Source of the DNA: Drosophila persimilis
Taxonomy: Eukaryota; Arthropoda; Insecta; Diptera; Drosophilidae
Direction of reading: 5' to 3'
Length of the DNA stretch: 64,000 bases
Assembly: GCF_003286085.1 (NCBI RefSeq)
Contig: NW_020825289.1
Span: 18,316,001-18,380,000 of the forward strand
The translations under genes were made by a program, and so were the position numbers. The notes under the pieces were generated by a model. The model was not told the origin of the DNA and did not search any database. It saw only the letters and a program-made list of their open reading frames with translations. Positions 22,874 through 36,000 of this stretch are shown here, in pieces (the stretch's first letter is position 1; each line of letters starts with the position of its first letter).

Positions 22874-25800
22874 GACGATGCAGATCCGAGGCGGCACACA
22901 ACACGAATACAGGCGCAACAATTGCCACTATCATCATATCCCATTCGCACTGAGAGGCGGGAGTCCCGTTCGCTGATGCGGCTGTTATTCGAGCGACGCG
23001 ACCCTTTCCTATGGCTCCACTGCCATAGGAAACCGAGCGGATACAGAACTTCTATGGGATGTAAGCCAATGCCTCAATGTCTGGTTGTTATTAATGATCC
23101 GAAAACGCAGACGGCAGCAGTCAATAATACTACACAAATACACACTTGTATTAGGAGGAGGACCAGCCAATGACCAATACCGAATCGGAGTCCGAAAGCC
23201 GAAAGCCGAAAATCGAAACACAAAATACACAAGACCGCCGTCTTTTTTGTCCAGTTGTTCATATGCTAATTAACACCTTCTGCTTCTGCCAGCGGCGTTT
23301 CAATTAAGTCATCGCGAGAGCACCAAGATCGGATCACAAAACAGTTTTCGAGATGATGCTGGGACTGGGAGTGGGACTGCGACTGGAGCCGGGGCTGGGG
23401 CTGGGGCCGGCACTGATGGTGCTGTTGTGGCCAGCAGCTCGTTTATCAGCGCGTGCGTTTCATTCATGCAAATCTCCGCCTTGGCCCGGCCATAACTCAG
23501 AGCCGAAACTGGCATCAGCGGCGGCACCATCATCCATCAGTTGGGCCGCGGGACGGGCCGGGTGTCCCGGGGTCCGGGCTCTGTCCGACTACACGATTTT
23601 TTAATTTATGATAAAGCGCCTCCGACTGTCACAACGGAATTGCGGCAATAACCATAAACGGCTCAGCAGGTGAAAACTACCAAAAATTAAAAGAAAAGAA
23701 GAGAAGAAGTGCCGAATGCTGGATCGCTCGATCGCTGGATCTTGGATCCCTGAGTGTCGCTTGAAATGCTTAGACGTCCCGGGTGCAGAGATTAACATAA
23801 ATGCAGCTCATTAGTGACGCAATTAAAGACCCGAGCCGACAAACGACAAACGGAGCCAGGAACACCGATCGATTGTCCGCGAGAAGGAGGATGGAGGCAC
23901 TGATGGCTGATGGCAGATCGCTGCACGAACCCGATCTGCCAGAATGCGCTATATCGCTATATACGTATGGAGTCGTATCCCGCTCGACCGACCGTCGCGC
24001 GCGAGCTATGGTTTGAGTTTGAGCGGCCCGAAAAATATTCAGACACCACCGAAACAGCGGGCAGCCAACATGTTCGAGTCCGATGTGAGGCTTGAATAAT
24101 GAATGAACGAATGAATAGTCAGTCGGAAAATACTGAGTCATTCTTGGGCTATGATCCATGAGCTATGAGCTAGTTCAACCCCCTCTCAGGTGTATAGATA
24201 ACTAGATAAAAGAATGGATTCGTATCTGTGACTCGATTCGGTGTGGATCGATTCACGTACAGCTTGCATTAAGCTCTGAGGCTCTTCCTTAGTGTTCCTT
24301 CTTGTTTTTTCACTGTAATTGATCAATTGATCACGAATTGCATCGAACCTGGCTCGCTTCAAACATGCCGCAAGACCCAACTGGAGTTTAAGCCCTGTTC
24401 GATGAAGCTGCAGGCGCAACATGCTCGTTCCCCAATTGAGACTGCGATTGGCTGCCGATCCTGCACGCGACTGCGGTCTCTCTTGCCATTTTAAAAAAGA
24501 TAATGACGAAGGCCTCGATTTAATGATTGTTGGGGGAAAAACTTTCTTCGGCAATCAATTCAATTATGCGGTTAAAAGTCGTGTTTTCGCGTCTGAGAAT
24601 TTTCGGGACAGGCTAAACGGCTGGTCTGGGCTCCCCTTCGACAATTGATCGAATCTGAATGCCGCATGCTCTGGCCATGCCCCCCCTGCGTCTCCCCCTA
24701 ACAACCTGCCTGGGCTATTTGTCAGCGTGTCGAACAAAACACAAATCATGTTCATCAAAGTGTGGCTACAAATGTGTATTTTACAGATTTTTCCCAGATT
24801 TTGTTGCTGCTTTTCCCCGCGAAAATTTATAACTTGTGTTGACTCCGACTCCGACTTCAGCTTCAGCTTCAGCAGCGATCTCTGCAGTCTGCAGTTTTAC
24901 AAATTGTTTTTGAACATTTGTTCAAAGTGATTTATTGTCGGTTATTTGCAGGCCGCCTCTCGGTTACGTTGGGAAATGTTTTAAGCCTCGATATTTTATT
25001 TTTCACGCGCCTCTTCAATGACAACTGCAGGCGTACGGTAGCCGGGAGGAGGGTCTCTGGGACAGTGGCTGTGCAGGAGCTGCAGCATCTAATGCATTTC
25101 TCGGATACTTGTGTCGTCTTAATTGATATGTCATTTATGCTAATTCCTGCCCAGGCCTGGGGCCCAGCGGCGGCCTGGACCCGGAGCAGTCGCCACAGAC
25201 GTACGACTATATACATATATCTCTTTCGCTGTTGACGCTCTTGATGACTGGATCTGGATACAAGACGTGTTCTGCTGGCAGCCTATTAAATGCAATTAAG
25301 TTAATTTAAACAGTTTGGTGGAAAGCCAGCCGTTGACAGGTAACAGCCAAGAGCCAGCAGGTGCCCGCTGTTCCAGCTCGAAAAAAAACAATTGAAAATC
25401 CATTGTTGTTTACTTGACTTTAGTTAGCCGCCGCCTGAGTCACCATCCCCGTCGTCATCCTCATTCTGATGATTAGAATGATGATGATGATGAGCTGTTA
25501 ATCCCAATAATAGTTGACGTCAATTACTGCCAATCTCTGCCCCAATGCATTGTCAGCACCTGGCTCTGGGTCTGTCTGCGACTCTGAGGTAAAAACCCCG
25601 TGTGTGAGCACAATCAGAGTCTTGGCTGACCCAGATACCGGGACAGGGACAGCCAGTAGTGTCTTGCCCAAGTACCCGTACCCACAGAGCACTCGTAGTT
25701 TATTGTGTGCCAAGACTTTTAATTTTTAGCTTGAGGTAATTGTTTTATGGAGCCTCAGCCACTCTTTATGGCCGGCAATCGATTGTTGATTAGCTGCAAC

Positions 25801-27040
25801 TCAAAAATGTCGCTGCAACATTGTTGTGCCTCACCGGATCTCGAGGATCGAGTACTGGGCTGGCTAATCCATATCGATCCATTGTCTGGGCTTTATTGAG
25901 ACTGCTCTGAGCCAAGTCTTATGTTTGGCAACAGTTGAAGAGCAGAATCTGTCCTTTTTAGATGACTTCTACTGTATCCAATTGGATTCCATTGAAATTT
26001 CGTAGCTCAAAGTTCCCTTCTCCATCAGAATAATTGGCTACCTTTGCCCCAAAGCCAGCGTGTATCGCTCCACTGCCAGCTGACCATAAAACAATATATA
26101 AACACACAAAAAACAAGGCACAGCAGCCATGAAATAATCATGAATAGCCCGAAAAGTTCCATTTTAACAACAGCATTACCAAAAAATAAAAAATAAAAAC
26201 ACACAAAAAGCTGGAGTTAGAGAGGGAGAGAGAGAATTGCTTTCGGTTTATTGTTATTTGCTATGGCTCAACGCTCGGTTTCACATTTCCCCACGGAGCA
26301 GAGCAGCTTCCGCTGCCCGTCGAACGCCCAACGAGGAAGGGTGGGGAGGGGGCATGGCAGCCAGTGAAGCGATCAGGTCCGAGGAGTAGAAGTGCGGAAA
26401 ATCGCATTGGGAAAATGCTGTTTCGGGCTAAACAGCGATTGCCCATAAACAAGTGTAAACTGAGCTGGAAAAGCGGCGGCAGGAAGACTCTGCTCTGGCG
26501 ATGGCCAACGCATCCGATTTCATCCGCTGGCAAAAGGTCGAGGCGGAGCGAGTGAATGAGTGGAGCGATGAGGAGGAGCGATTTATTAACAAGAGACTGC
26601 GAGTGCTGTGGCATTTTGCATTGTGCTCGTAATTACGAAACAACGGCCGACACCTCCGAGAAGATACAGATGTATCTACGCCCCATTAGCTCATCCTCAG
26701 CCCCGTCCCATCCCGCTGCGAGGCAGCAGCACCACCGGCAAGTGTTAATTGAGCTCAACCAAAAAGAGGAAAAAAAAGAAGAGATAGAAAAGGAAATGCT
26801 GCTGACCCAGGCAGCTGCCAGGAGAAGGTCTTTCGTTTCGTTTCGTTTCGTTTAGGGTTTGGTGTTTTTTCGTCTCTTTTACCTGCAGATAACCGACACT
26901 TTCCCTGGGACCGAGCCGGGGCCGGGCTGATAGGGTTAGGGCCAAGGACAAGCCATTGATAATGACTGGCGCCAGTTGGACAAATTGATCGCTAATTGGT
27001 ATGTCGGACGGATGTCAGGCCGGTCGGCGGATCGTGGGAG
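22874..27040. other. Wnt2 upstream region (to Camta 3' end)
   Basis: 4.2 kb lie between the Wnt2 start codon and the probable end of the Camta transcript. The region must hold the Wnt2 5' UTR and promoter, but I find no convincing TATA/Inr combination. It has scattered short tandem motifs, for example GGGACTGGGACTGGAG-type runs near 23360-23405, TTCAGC runs near 24855-24875 and GATGAT runs near 25480. It also has a TTTCG pentamer run near 26831-26851. Long ORFs here lack start codons or family features. Confidence 0.5.
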
Positions 27041-30000
27041 GATTAAAGTGTTGAATTAAACTTTATTGAATTAATTACAATTTTACAGAAACTGGAAAGT
27101 CGTTATACAATTTATAAATTTGTGTATATATAACTCTATGTTTTGTGTTCTTTTGTGTGTGTGTGTGTATCAGTGTCTGTGTCTGTACATACATGTATGT
27201 ATATGTATATGTATATATATGTATAATACGTTGATTCGTTAAAGATTTGTTTAGTTTGCATATATTACTTGCATGTAGATATAGTATGTATACATATATG
27301 TACTATAGTTCATGATGAATATCCCATACAAGTAGGTATAATATTTAAAAAGAGCGTACACTCTATGTATACAATAATTTACTTAAAAGTTTAGTTAACA
27401 GTTTCACATTACCCTCCCCTCCAATATTTGCCCTACTAAGCAGAAACAAACAATTCAGATTTCGATTTCGATTAGTTAGGGACTAGGATTAGGTGTAGGA
27501 TTACTTAATTGGAGAAGAATGTTTGCCTGGTACATGCGCCGCACTTTGGAAGTGAAGTTCTATTAGGACGAAGATAGGTAGAAATTATCTAACAGATATG
27601 TGAGTACCAAATATCCAATTATATTAGCTACAATATGCTCTATACTGTATATATGTATATATTTTTTGTGTTTTTTTTTTGGTTTTTTGGTTTTCGGTTG
27701 TATAAAGTTTTCGTTAAATATCAACAATTTTGGTGTTGCATTAGAATTAGTTCAGTTGAAAGAAAAAACGCTTCAAACGAAACTAGGCGAGGGCGAAATG
27801 CCTATATCCTACGATCTGTTCGATAGAAGATATACATAGTGTGGTATTGGTATTGCGTTTTAGACATACATATGTTTGTATATAATTTGTTGTTAGATTT
27901 TAGTTTAGTTTAGATTAGTTTCTAGTTTTTTTAGTTTTAGTGCCAATTGGCTTAAGGTACTTAAGTTTTTCTTTGCCCTTTGGCCGCTCCTTCTCTACCT
28001 AAAAAGACTTTTTTCCATTTAAACACACTCAGGTTTCGTCTACATGTGTGTGTGTGTGTGTGTTGGTGTAGGTGTGTTGGTGAGAGTTTAAGAGTGTATG
28101 TGTGTAAGTGCAAATATTGCATTTAATTAGATATCGATTTCATTTGTAGTTTCGTTTTTAGCTGCTGTTTTGTCACATGTCTAACACACTGCCTAAGCAA
28201 GTTAACAAAATTGATTGCAATTCTTAAGTCAGTTGAGTAGTGAAATCGTATTTAGTCTTCATTTCAGTTTCCGAATCAGTTGAGTTGATCAGATCTATGT
28301 ATAAGTTAAGTTAAGTAAGAGAAAAATGCAATCAAAGTTCCGTTGAGTAGTTGTTAGAGTGCGAATTAAGTATAATAGTTTTTTTTTAGTTGAATAGTTA
28401 ACAATGTGGTAGAGTAGACCCAGCCCTGCCCTGCCCTGCCCTGCAGACTCTCGCAGTGGCAGTTGCATTCGCTGCAGCAAGTCGGGCTTTTCGGAGGTCT
28501 TCTGCTCTTTCTTCTGAACTTTCCGTAGTTTTACATTTGGTGTCTGTACATTAGATTAGTTTTTGTTCTTGGTTTATTGGTTAATTATTCAAACTTGAAC
28601 GGTTCTTAAAAATTGTTTCATTGCATCAGATTGCCGCCTTTCAGATCAGTATCGGTTCATTCTCTATATAGGTATGTATATATTTGTTTGGTGTATATTT
28701 GTAAGTATATATGCTTTTGTTGGTATGTTATGAAAGCTAACAATGTGGACGGACAAAAATAATTTACAAAAATTCATTTATTGTTACATTTAGTTTAAAA
28801 ACTTTTCTCTCTTGCTTTTGGTTTTTCGGTTTTCCGGTTTTCGGTGTTGGGTTTTTGGCTGTGTCGTCTTCAAGCAATTATAGATCGAGGATCAACCAGT
28901 TGAGGCAGCAGAAAGTTGAGACTGAGATTTCAACCATACCAACAGGACGTCCCGTCCAGTCCCTCCTCCTTCCGTGTTTGCCGGATCGAGTCTGGGTCAG
29001 CTTAAGTCATCATCCAAGGAGCTTAACAAGGTTATCTCTAAGTTTGTTCTATTCTATCATTTACTAGGCTTAGACTAAGCGAAGTAGTCACATAAATTAG
29101 GACATAGCTTTAAGTACTTGCGTGAGGGAAATAAGATTAGTTTTGCTTTGTTTGAAACATGATATATATACGACCGTAGGCGCGTAGATTTGCAGCTGCT
29201 GCGCACTCCAAACTCTACTCTGATTTTAGAAATCAGCAACAACATTTGCGAACTCTACGGTGGAGTCCATAGTCTTAGACCTAAAGAGCAGTTAGCGTAG
29301 CGACTAGTTAACTGGCTATCTAACGTAGTTTAGTCGATGATTAATGTTGGATTAATCTGGATTGGGGCTTGGGCTCGGGTTCGGGTACGCTGTTTGCCTT
29401 CAGAGACATTGCATAGCTTTGCTTGGTAGTAGTACGATAAAATAGACTAGAATTTAGTTAGTTGGGCGTATCTATAGTATATACAAAATGTAACTATATA
29501 GGCGCATACACTTGCTAATAGTTATATTGATTTAGGTTCATTGTATATAATATGTATGTATGTATGTGTGTATATATATACTGTAGACTACGGTTTCCAC
29601 TACAATTGGAGTTAAAAAGTTTTTCAAAGGCTTCGGTAATAAGTTCTTTCGAGTTGACAAATGGAAAAATTGTGTGCTCTCATCATCTCCCTGGAGTTCG
29701 GTTCGATTTTCGATTTTCAGTTAAGATTATGTTAAGTAATACGTAGTACTCTTATGTAAAAACCACTAACCTAGTCTAAGTTCATTTCGAAATCAGTTTT
29801 TCAAAGTTTAAAATTCGTTACGCAAATGAATCAAAGTGCAGGTAGTTCTTTCTAATAATTGAGTGATAGTCATAGATAGAGAGAGAAAGAGAGAGAGAGT
29901 TGAGCTGGAAGCAGAGTTCTACTACAGAGGTGCTCGGGATTGTAGTCTAATCGAAAATAAATACGAAAGTAGAAACGTTTCACTCAGTTGTTAAAGCTAT

Positions 30001-30071
30001 TCATAAATTCTTATGGAACGCGGTGGCCTGTTGTAGCCCGTTCCTATGTTAAAAATTCACTCAGTTTACCC
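27041..30071 (-). other. Probable 3' UTR of Camta
   Basis: After the Camta stop codon, 3 kb of AT-rich DNA with TA/TG microsatellites (27150-27225, 27640-27665, 28045-28065, 29550-29580) and no coding exons runs to a minus-strand AATAAA (TTTATT at 27062-27067). Long 3' UTRs are usual for neuronal fly genes such as Camta. The boundary is inferred from the signal alone. Confidence 0.45.
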
Positions 30072-33000
30072 TCACTGATTGGATTGTAGATTGTTGATGC
30101 TGTTCGTATAGGTGTTGCTGCCACTGCTCTGGGCAGAACTGCTGCAAAGGGTTTAGAGATTAAGAGACATTACTGGATGGTCATACTGGATGGGGATGGG
30201 ACTCACTTATTTTCTAGGCAAGCCAAGATTTCCTGCTGCCCTTGATACTGCAAGTTTTGAAGGTATTCCGCCCTGCGTTGGTGCACCAGCTTCTCTTTTT
30301 CGGCTCGCTCTCTCTGTAGTCTGTGTGCGTGTGGGAAAGGAGAAAAGCCATTAGTAAGCCTCACAACATACTAGCAATGTTAAATAACAAATAAAATGTG
30401 TTTAAAAATAATACTGTTCGTTAAATAATACTCGTCTCAGCGCCGTCTTACCAAAGTCGTCAAATTGGCATCCCAAATGCTTGCGTGCAATTACAGTACC
30501 CAAGAGTTAGCTTATGGTTATCCTACATCTACTATATAGTACGATATCTAGCGACTAATTGATTAACTTACTTGATGCGTGATTGTCTCATGAACTGTTG
30601 GATCTTCCTGGCAGCTTGATTCTGGGTGGACTGCGAGTATGTTCGTCTGCAAAATGCCATTCGAATGAGTACAGAATGATTCAATTTGTGGCTCCACACT
30701 CACTTCAAGGGACCCGAGGGACTGGTTTCCTTGGGCGTGCTCGGCTGCGAGCCCATCTCATGCTGCTGCTGCAGCTGCTGCTGATCCTGCTTGTAGTGGT
30801 CGTAGAAGCTGGACAGGCACTGAGAGTTGCTGCTGACGCTGCCGTGATCGCTGCCCCCTGCCATGCCCTGGCCCAGGCCGCTCTTCTTGAAGCGTTTGTT
30901 CTTTCGATAGGAACGATAGCCATGCTGGATGACCAGGGCGGCGTTGGTCATCTGCCTGTAATAGGCGTACTGCTTGTACCGCCTGTAATAGTTCTGGATG
31001 ACAATGGCGGCAGTGCGCTCTTTGTTCTGCTCCTCGAGCTTCTGCCGGCCCTTGTACGAGCGGTAGGCCTTCTGTATGCACTTGGCCGCCTCGTACAGCT
31101 CCCGCTGCTCCGTGTCGGTCAGCGTCAGCTTGGAGAAGTCCGCCTCGAACGGATACTGCGACAGGCTGGAGGCGTGCAGGAACTCGGTCAGCTGCTTGGT
31201 CGACGGCGGCGGACTGGGCGAGCTGACAGACGGATCTGTGCCCAGTATGGAGTAGCTGGCCGGCGACTGCAGCGGCCCCGAGCTGGCGGGACTCAGGCTG
31301 GAGCAGGGAGTGCTCACATCGTGGTACCGATAGCTGTGGTCGTGGAAGTCGAAGTTGAAGTCGCTGTCGAAATGCGTATTGGGAAGCGAGTCCAGCAGGG
31401 GATCCATAAAGCTGTCTGTCAGGGCCGAGGACTCCGAGGTCAGTGGCTCAGTCAAGGGGCTGCCCAGCACCATCATTTCATCGGCTTCATTCTGTAAATG
31501 TTTTTGGATCGTTTTTCTCAATCGAAGCTGATAGGTAATCCGCTGGCTTAAACTCACTTTGATGCGCTCTGGCATTGCTGCTATAATGTGTTCGGCCAGG
31601 GTCAGCACTTTGGCATCCGAGTCCCCTGAAAGCATTCCAGTATCCAGTTATCAATAGTTGTTGGCAGTTTACTCGAATATATACAAATGCAGAGACATGG
31701 CAAACGAGTCTACTGAACAGAGTTGGGCCCTTTTCGCCAAGTACATAAAATACTATACTATGCTAAGCAGGAGGGCCCAACTCTATTTCCAAATGCTTGG
31801 ACAATATTTAAGTACATTAATAGTATTATTAATATTTATTATAATATACACCGACAAGCAATCCGTTGTGTGTGTGTCTGTGTTTGTGTGTGTTAATGTC
31901 TAGCTATTTACATACATACAAACACATTTCGATAGATGTAGTAGTAATATTTACAACGATCAATTCGTGGCTGATTATGCGGAAGGCGAGCGAGTGTTTG
32001 TCAGCTTTTCAGCTTGTCAGTTTGTCAGTTTATCAGTTTATAGTTTGTAATTGGTTGATTATATTATATAGACATCGATATAAACGCACATTTAGTTAAG
32101 GGTTTAGTTCTAGTCCGCTAGAGCGCGACGCATGGACGTGTGCACCAGCAAAGGCAACCAGAAACCAGAAACCAATATTAATAACGAACATTTACGAGTA
32201 CATTGATTAAACGAGCTCCACAATACATACACATATACAAATACATATATATTTATAGATACACCTATGCAACAACAAACAGCAACAACAATATGAACAA
32301 CATCGATAGCCCCATAGATTCCCATCCCCCATCCCCCATACACATCCCCACATGGTTTTGTTGGTTAGTACGTTTTAGCTACAATACGATACGGATTAAG
32401 TACGGGTGAGTGGGAGAGAGCGAGAGAAAGCCGGAGAGAAGCAGAAGCCTCTCTGCCATCACTGACCTACAACTGCATCGGCCAGGGCCAGGGCCAGGTC
32501 ATTGCCTATGGTCACATCGGTGGCGCTCGTCGAGGTGTCATCGCCATCGATGTCTTTGTCGTGTATGGGGCTCGACTCGCCCGTGGATACCTCGCCTAGT
32601 TTTAGAATTTACCGAAAACATTTTCACATTGAGCATTTCTGTTTTTGCAAGTATCAACCAAGCACCACATCGGATCGTTTGATCATTTGATCATGCACGG
32701 GATCATGGGGATCCCAGAAACTTACACAGGGCGAAATCCATTTTACGCAGCGGCGAGAGCAGGCAATTGGTCCCAGTCAGCGTATCCAGCGGCGAGTCCA
32801 CTCCCAATGCATAGCTGTCGTGCCCCTCAAAGTTGCTGCGATGAAAGGGAATCGTATACGGTCAGTGAATGCGAGGGTACATTGCGGCTACATTACCTGT
32901 GCAGCCTGGCCAGGGACTTGCCTGACTTGCTGCGTATGTCCATGTTGATGCCGCTGTCTATGGAAGAGCGCTTGGAGTACCTGCTGCCATTGTTGGGAGG

Positions 33001-36000
33001 ACTTTGATTGCTAGAGAAGCACAGAGAAATGGTTGACGTGACGCTGACTGAAATTTAAGAGGCTGGACGACTAACCTATGCACTGCCCCAGGTCTGAGAA
33101 AGACGCCATCGTGCTTTCTTTGGAGTATCTCCAGGTCAAAGCTGTTGTAGGTCTGCGGCTGCGACTCCTCCGCTTCCGTTTCAACGCCTAGGTTCATTGA
33201 AAGATTGGCCAGGCCGCCGCGCAAGTGCGGCTTGCGGCAGCGCTCCTTCTCCAGTCGAAATATCTGGGCCAGGAGATGTTTGTGCCCCTTCAGGTTGGCC
33301 AAATCCAGGGCCGTTTGCTGGCTCTGCGTCTTGATCTTCAGCGCATTGTGATTCCACTTGTAGAGCAGCAGGGAACACTCCACATGGCCACGCACACAGG
33401 ACCAGGCGAGCGGCGTGAAACCGTACACATCCTGACTGAGGGCGTCCAGCTCCGTTTCGAGTATGATATGTGGATTCTCCGCCCGCCAATTGAGCATGGC
33501 GCCTACCAGCTTGGCATAGCCCAAGGCGGCGGCCAGATGCAGCAGCGTCATGCCCCGCAGGCCCACGCTCCAGCTGGCCACTGTGCTGGGCATGCTCCAG
33601 GCATGCTTCGTCAGCCTGTGGCAGTACGCGACCAGCTTCTCCTCAAAGTTCGGCTCCAGATAGAGAGCCGTGTGGTCCGTCTGCAAAGAAGAGAGGAATT
33701 CAGTTGGAATACAGTTGTAAAACCATCTGTAGATCGAACACACCGTCGGCTCCTGCTCCGTCTTCAGCTGCAACTTGTCATCAATGGTCGAGAGGCGATT
33801 GAGCAGCGTGAATTTGTACAGGCAATCGTTGGAGCTGCTCGCATCGAACGGGGCATCGGCCAGCAGCGACAGCTTGTACTCGAACATGACCGAATTGGAC
33901 ACGAGAAAGCCGCCGCAGGCCACCTGGAGCGTCACAAAGCCCGCCTCGTGGGCAGGACAGTAGCAACGGAGCACTCCCTCCTGCACCATCTGCGTGGGCA
34001 CGGGCTGGGCATCGAAGAGCACCGTGTAGGCGCCAGCACCATTGCTGCTCGTCCAGGGTCCGGCCACAAGTACCTTGACTCCGCCCTCGGTGTACGACCA
34101 CTCCGGACTGAAGTCGCAGATGTTGTGGATCTTGCGGGGCTGCTGCGTTTGGGCGGCCGCCTGTCCCAGATAGGAGCCCTGCTCCAAGGCCGTGTTGTTC
34201 AGGGCCTGCTTATCATCCAGATCCAGCTCGGGGAACTCCACGAGCATATCGAAGGCATCCAGGTTGGCAAACACATCGTCTGTGTCATCCTCCTCAGGTT
34301 CGGCTTCGACTTCCTGGCCGACTGAAGGTTTCTTCTCCACTTCTTGAGGATTGCCATTGCTGTTGCTGCTACTGTGGCTGCCGTTTGTTGCCAAAGGTTC
34401 TATCGTTGTCGTGGCTGCTTCGCCTGCAGCCGTATTGTACGGCTGCATATTGGCTATCAGTGTACGTTGAATATCCTCATGGGATAGATCCAGGGTTTCG
34501 TTGAAGAAGCTCAGGGTCTCGGCAGCATTGCCCGCCTGGGGCTCGTCCTCACTGCTGTTACTGCTGCTGCTTTGGCTGCTGTGGATGCTGTGTATGCTGT
34601 TGTTCTGATTGTTGGCCCCAAAGCTGCTACTCTCGTCGCTGGCGCTAATTTGGCTGCTATTATCACTGGAAGCACTGAATGTTGCACAACCATTTTGGCT
34701 CAGAGTTTGAGGCTGAGATTGCGATTGACTCTTGTTGTGGCCATCTGTGGCCTGATTGTTGCTGCTGCTGCTGCTCCCTCCATTCAGCTGTCAAATAAGT
34801 TTGAATTTAATCAACATAAATACACTAAGTGCAGGCGATTTTGCGGTTTGTACTCACCTCAGTGAGCGCATTGGCGCTCATTAAATTATCACAAGTTGCT
34901 GCCGTCGATGTCGTAGTAATTTGTTGCTGCTGATTGCCATCGATAATCGATTGTAAGGAACTCGAGGTGGACGATGTGCCGGACGTAGATGTGGATATAG
35001 ATATAGATGCGGCCATGGACGTGGTTGTGGCTATGGCTGTGGAGGGGGAGGTGTTATGACTGTTGACAGCGGAAGACGTTGAGGCCGTATTGTTGTTGCT
35101 GCTGCTGCTGCTGCCGCTGCGATGCTCAGGTGACATACACATGGCCTCAACAGGGGGTTGGACAAGGGTTGGGGTTTGTGTTTGTGTTTGATTTTGGAGT
35201 TGGAGTTGGCCACTGTTTGGGGTTGCTGATGTCTGTTGCAATTTATAATAATGTTGCTGCTGCTGCTGCTGCTGTGTGTTGTTGCTGTTGCTGGAAGTAT
35301 TCAGTTGCTGCTGTTGTTGATTGTACATAAAGTTATTGTTGCTGGGGTCGTTATTATTTACGACATTTAATTCGTTGTTCGTTTGAGCTGCTAATTGCTT
35401 GGCACTGGCACTGGAATTGCTGCCGCTGCCATTGCCATTGCTGCTGACGGAGCTAGTGATTTTGTTTGCAGTCATGTGGCTTTGGATTTCAATTAGTTCC
35501 GTATCCATTCCATTTAAGACGGAGCCTCCTCCTGCTGCTGATGCCGATGCTACCGATGCTGCTGTTGCTGCTGCTGCTACTGTTGTGGAAGGATCTCTGG
35601 CTGTGGCCGTGATTGTTGTATTAGCAATTTGCAGGCGATGATGATGCTGATTCAAATGAGCCGAATTTTGGCTCTGACTGGCCACGAATCGTTGCAGACT
35701 CAAGTGTTGCTGCTGTTGCTGGTGATATTGCTGCTGCTGTTGCTGTTGTTGCTGCATCACCAGATTGCTTCTTGCGGCCAGCATCTGATTGGCACCACGA
35801 TATTGCTGCTGATAGCTGCCATCGCCATGTCCCGTCTGCTGTTGCTGTTGTTGCTGCTGCTGTTGAGGAGGAATGATCTGAAACTTGATGGCCGATTCCT
35901 GGGGCAGCTGTTGCGTGGCATTGTGGAACTGTGCGTGCGGGTTGTCCAGGTGCATGCCATCGTTGCGCTGGCGCGGCCGCTCCGCCCAGCGGGAGTATAG

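Noticed and set aside
30583..31497. Plus-strand ORF of 304 codons opposite Camta
   Set aside because: It is the antisense shadow of the Camta IQ-motif exon. The minus-strand reading is the real one.
33225..34325. Plus-strand ORF of 366 codons opposite Camta
   Set aside because: Antisense shadow of the TIG/ankyrin exons.
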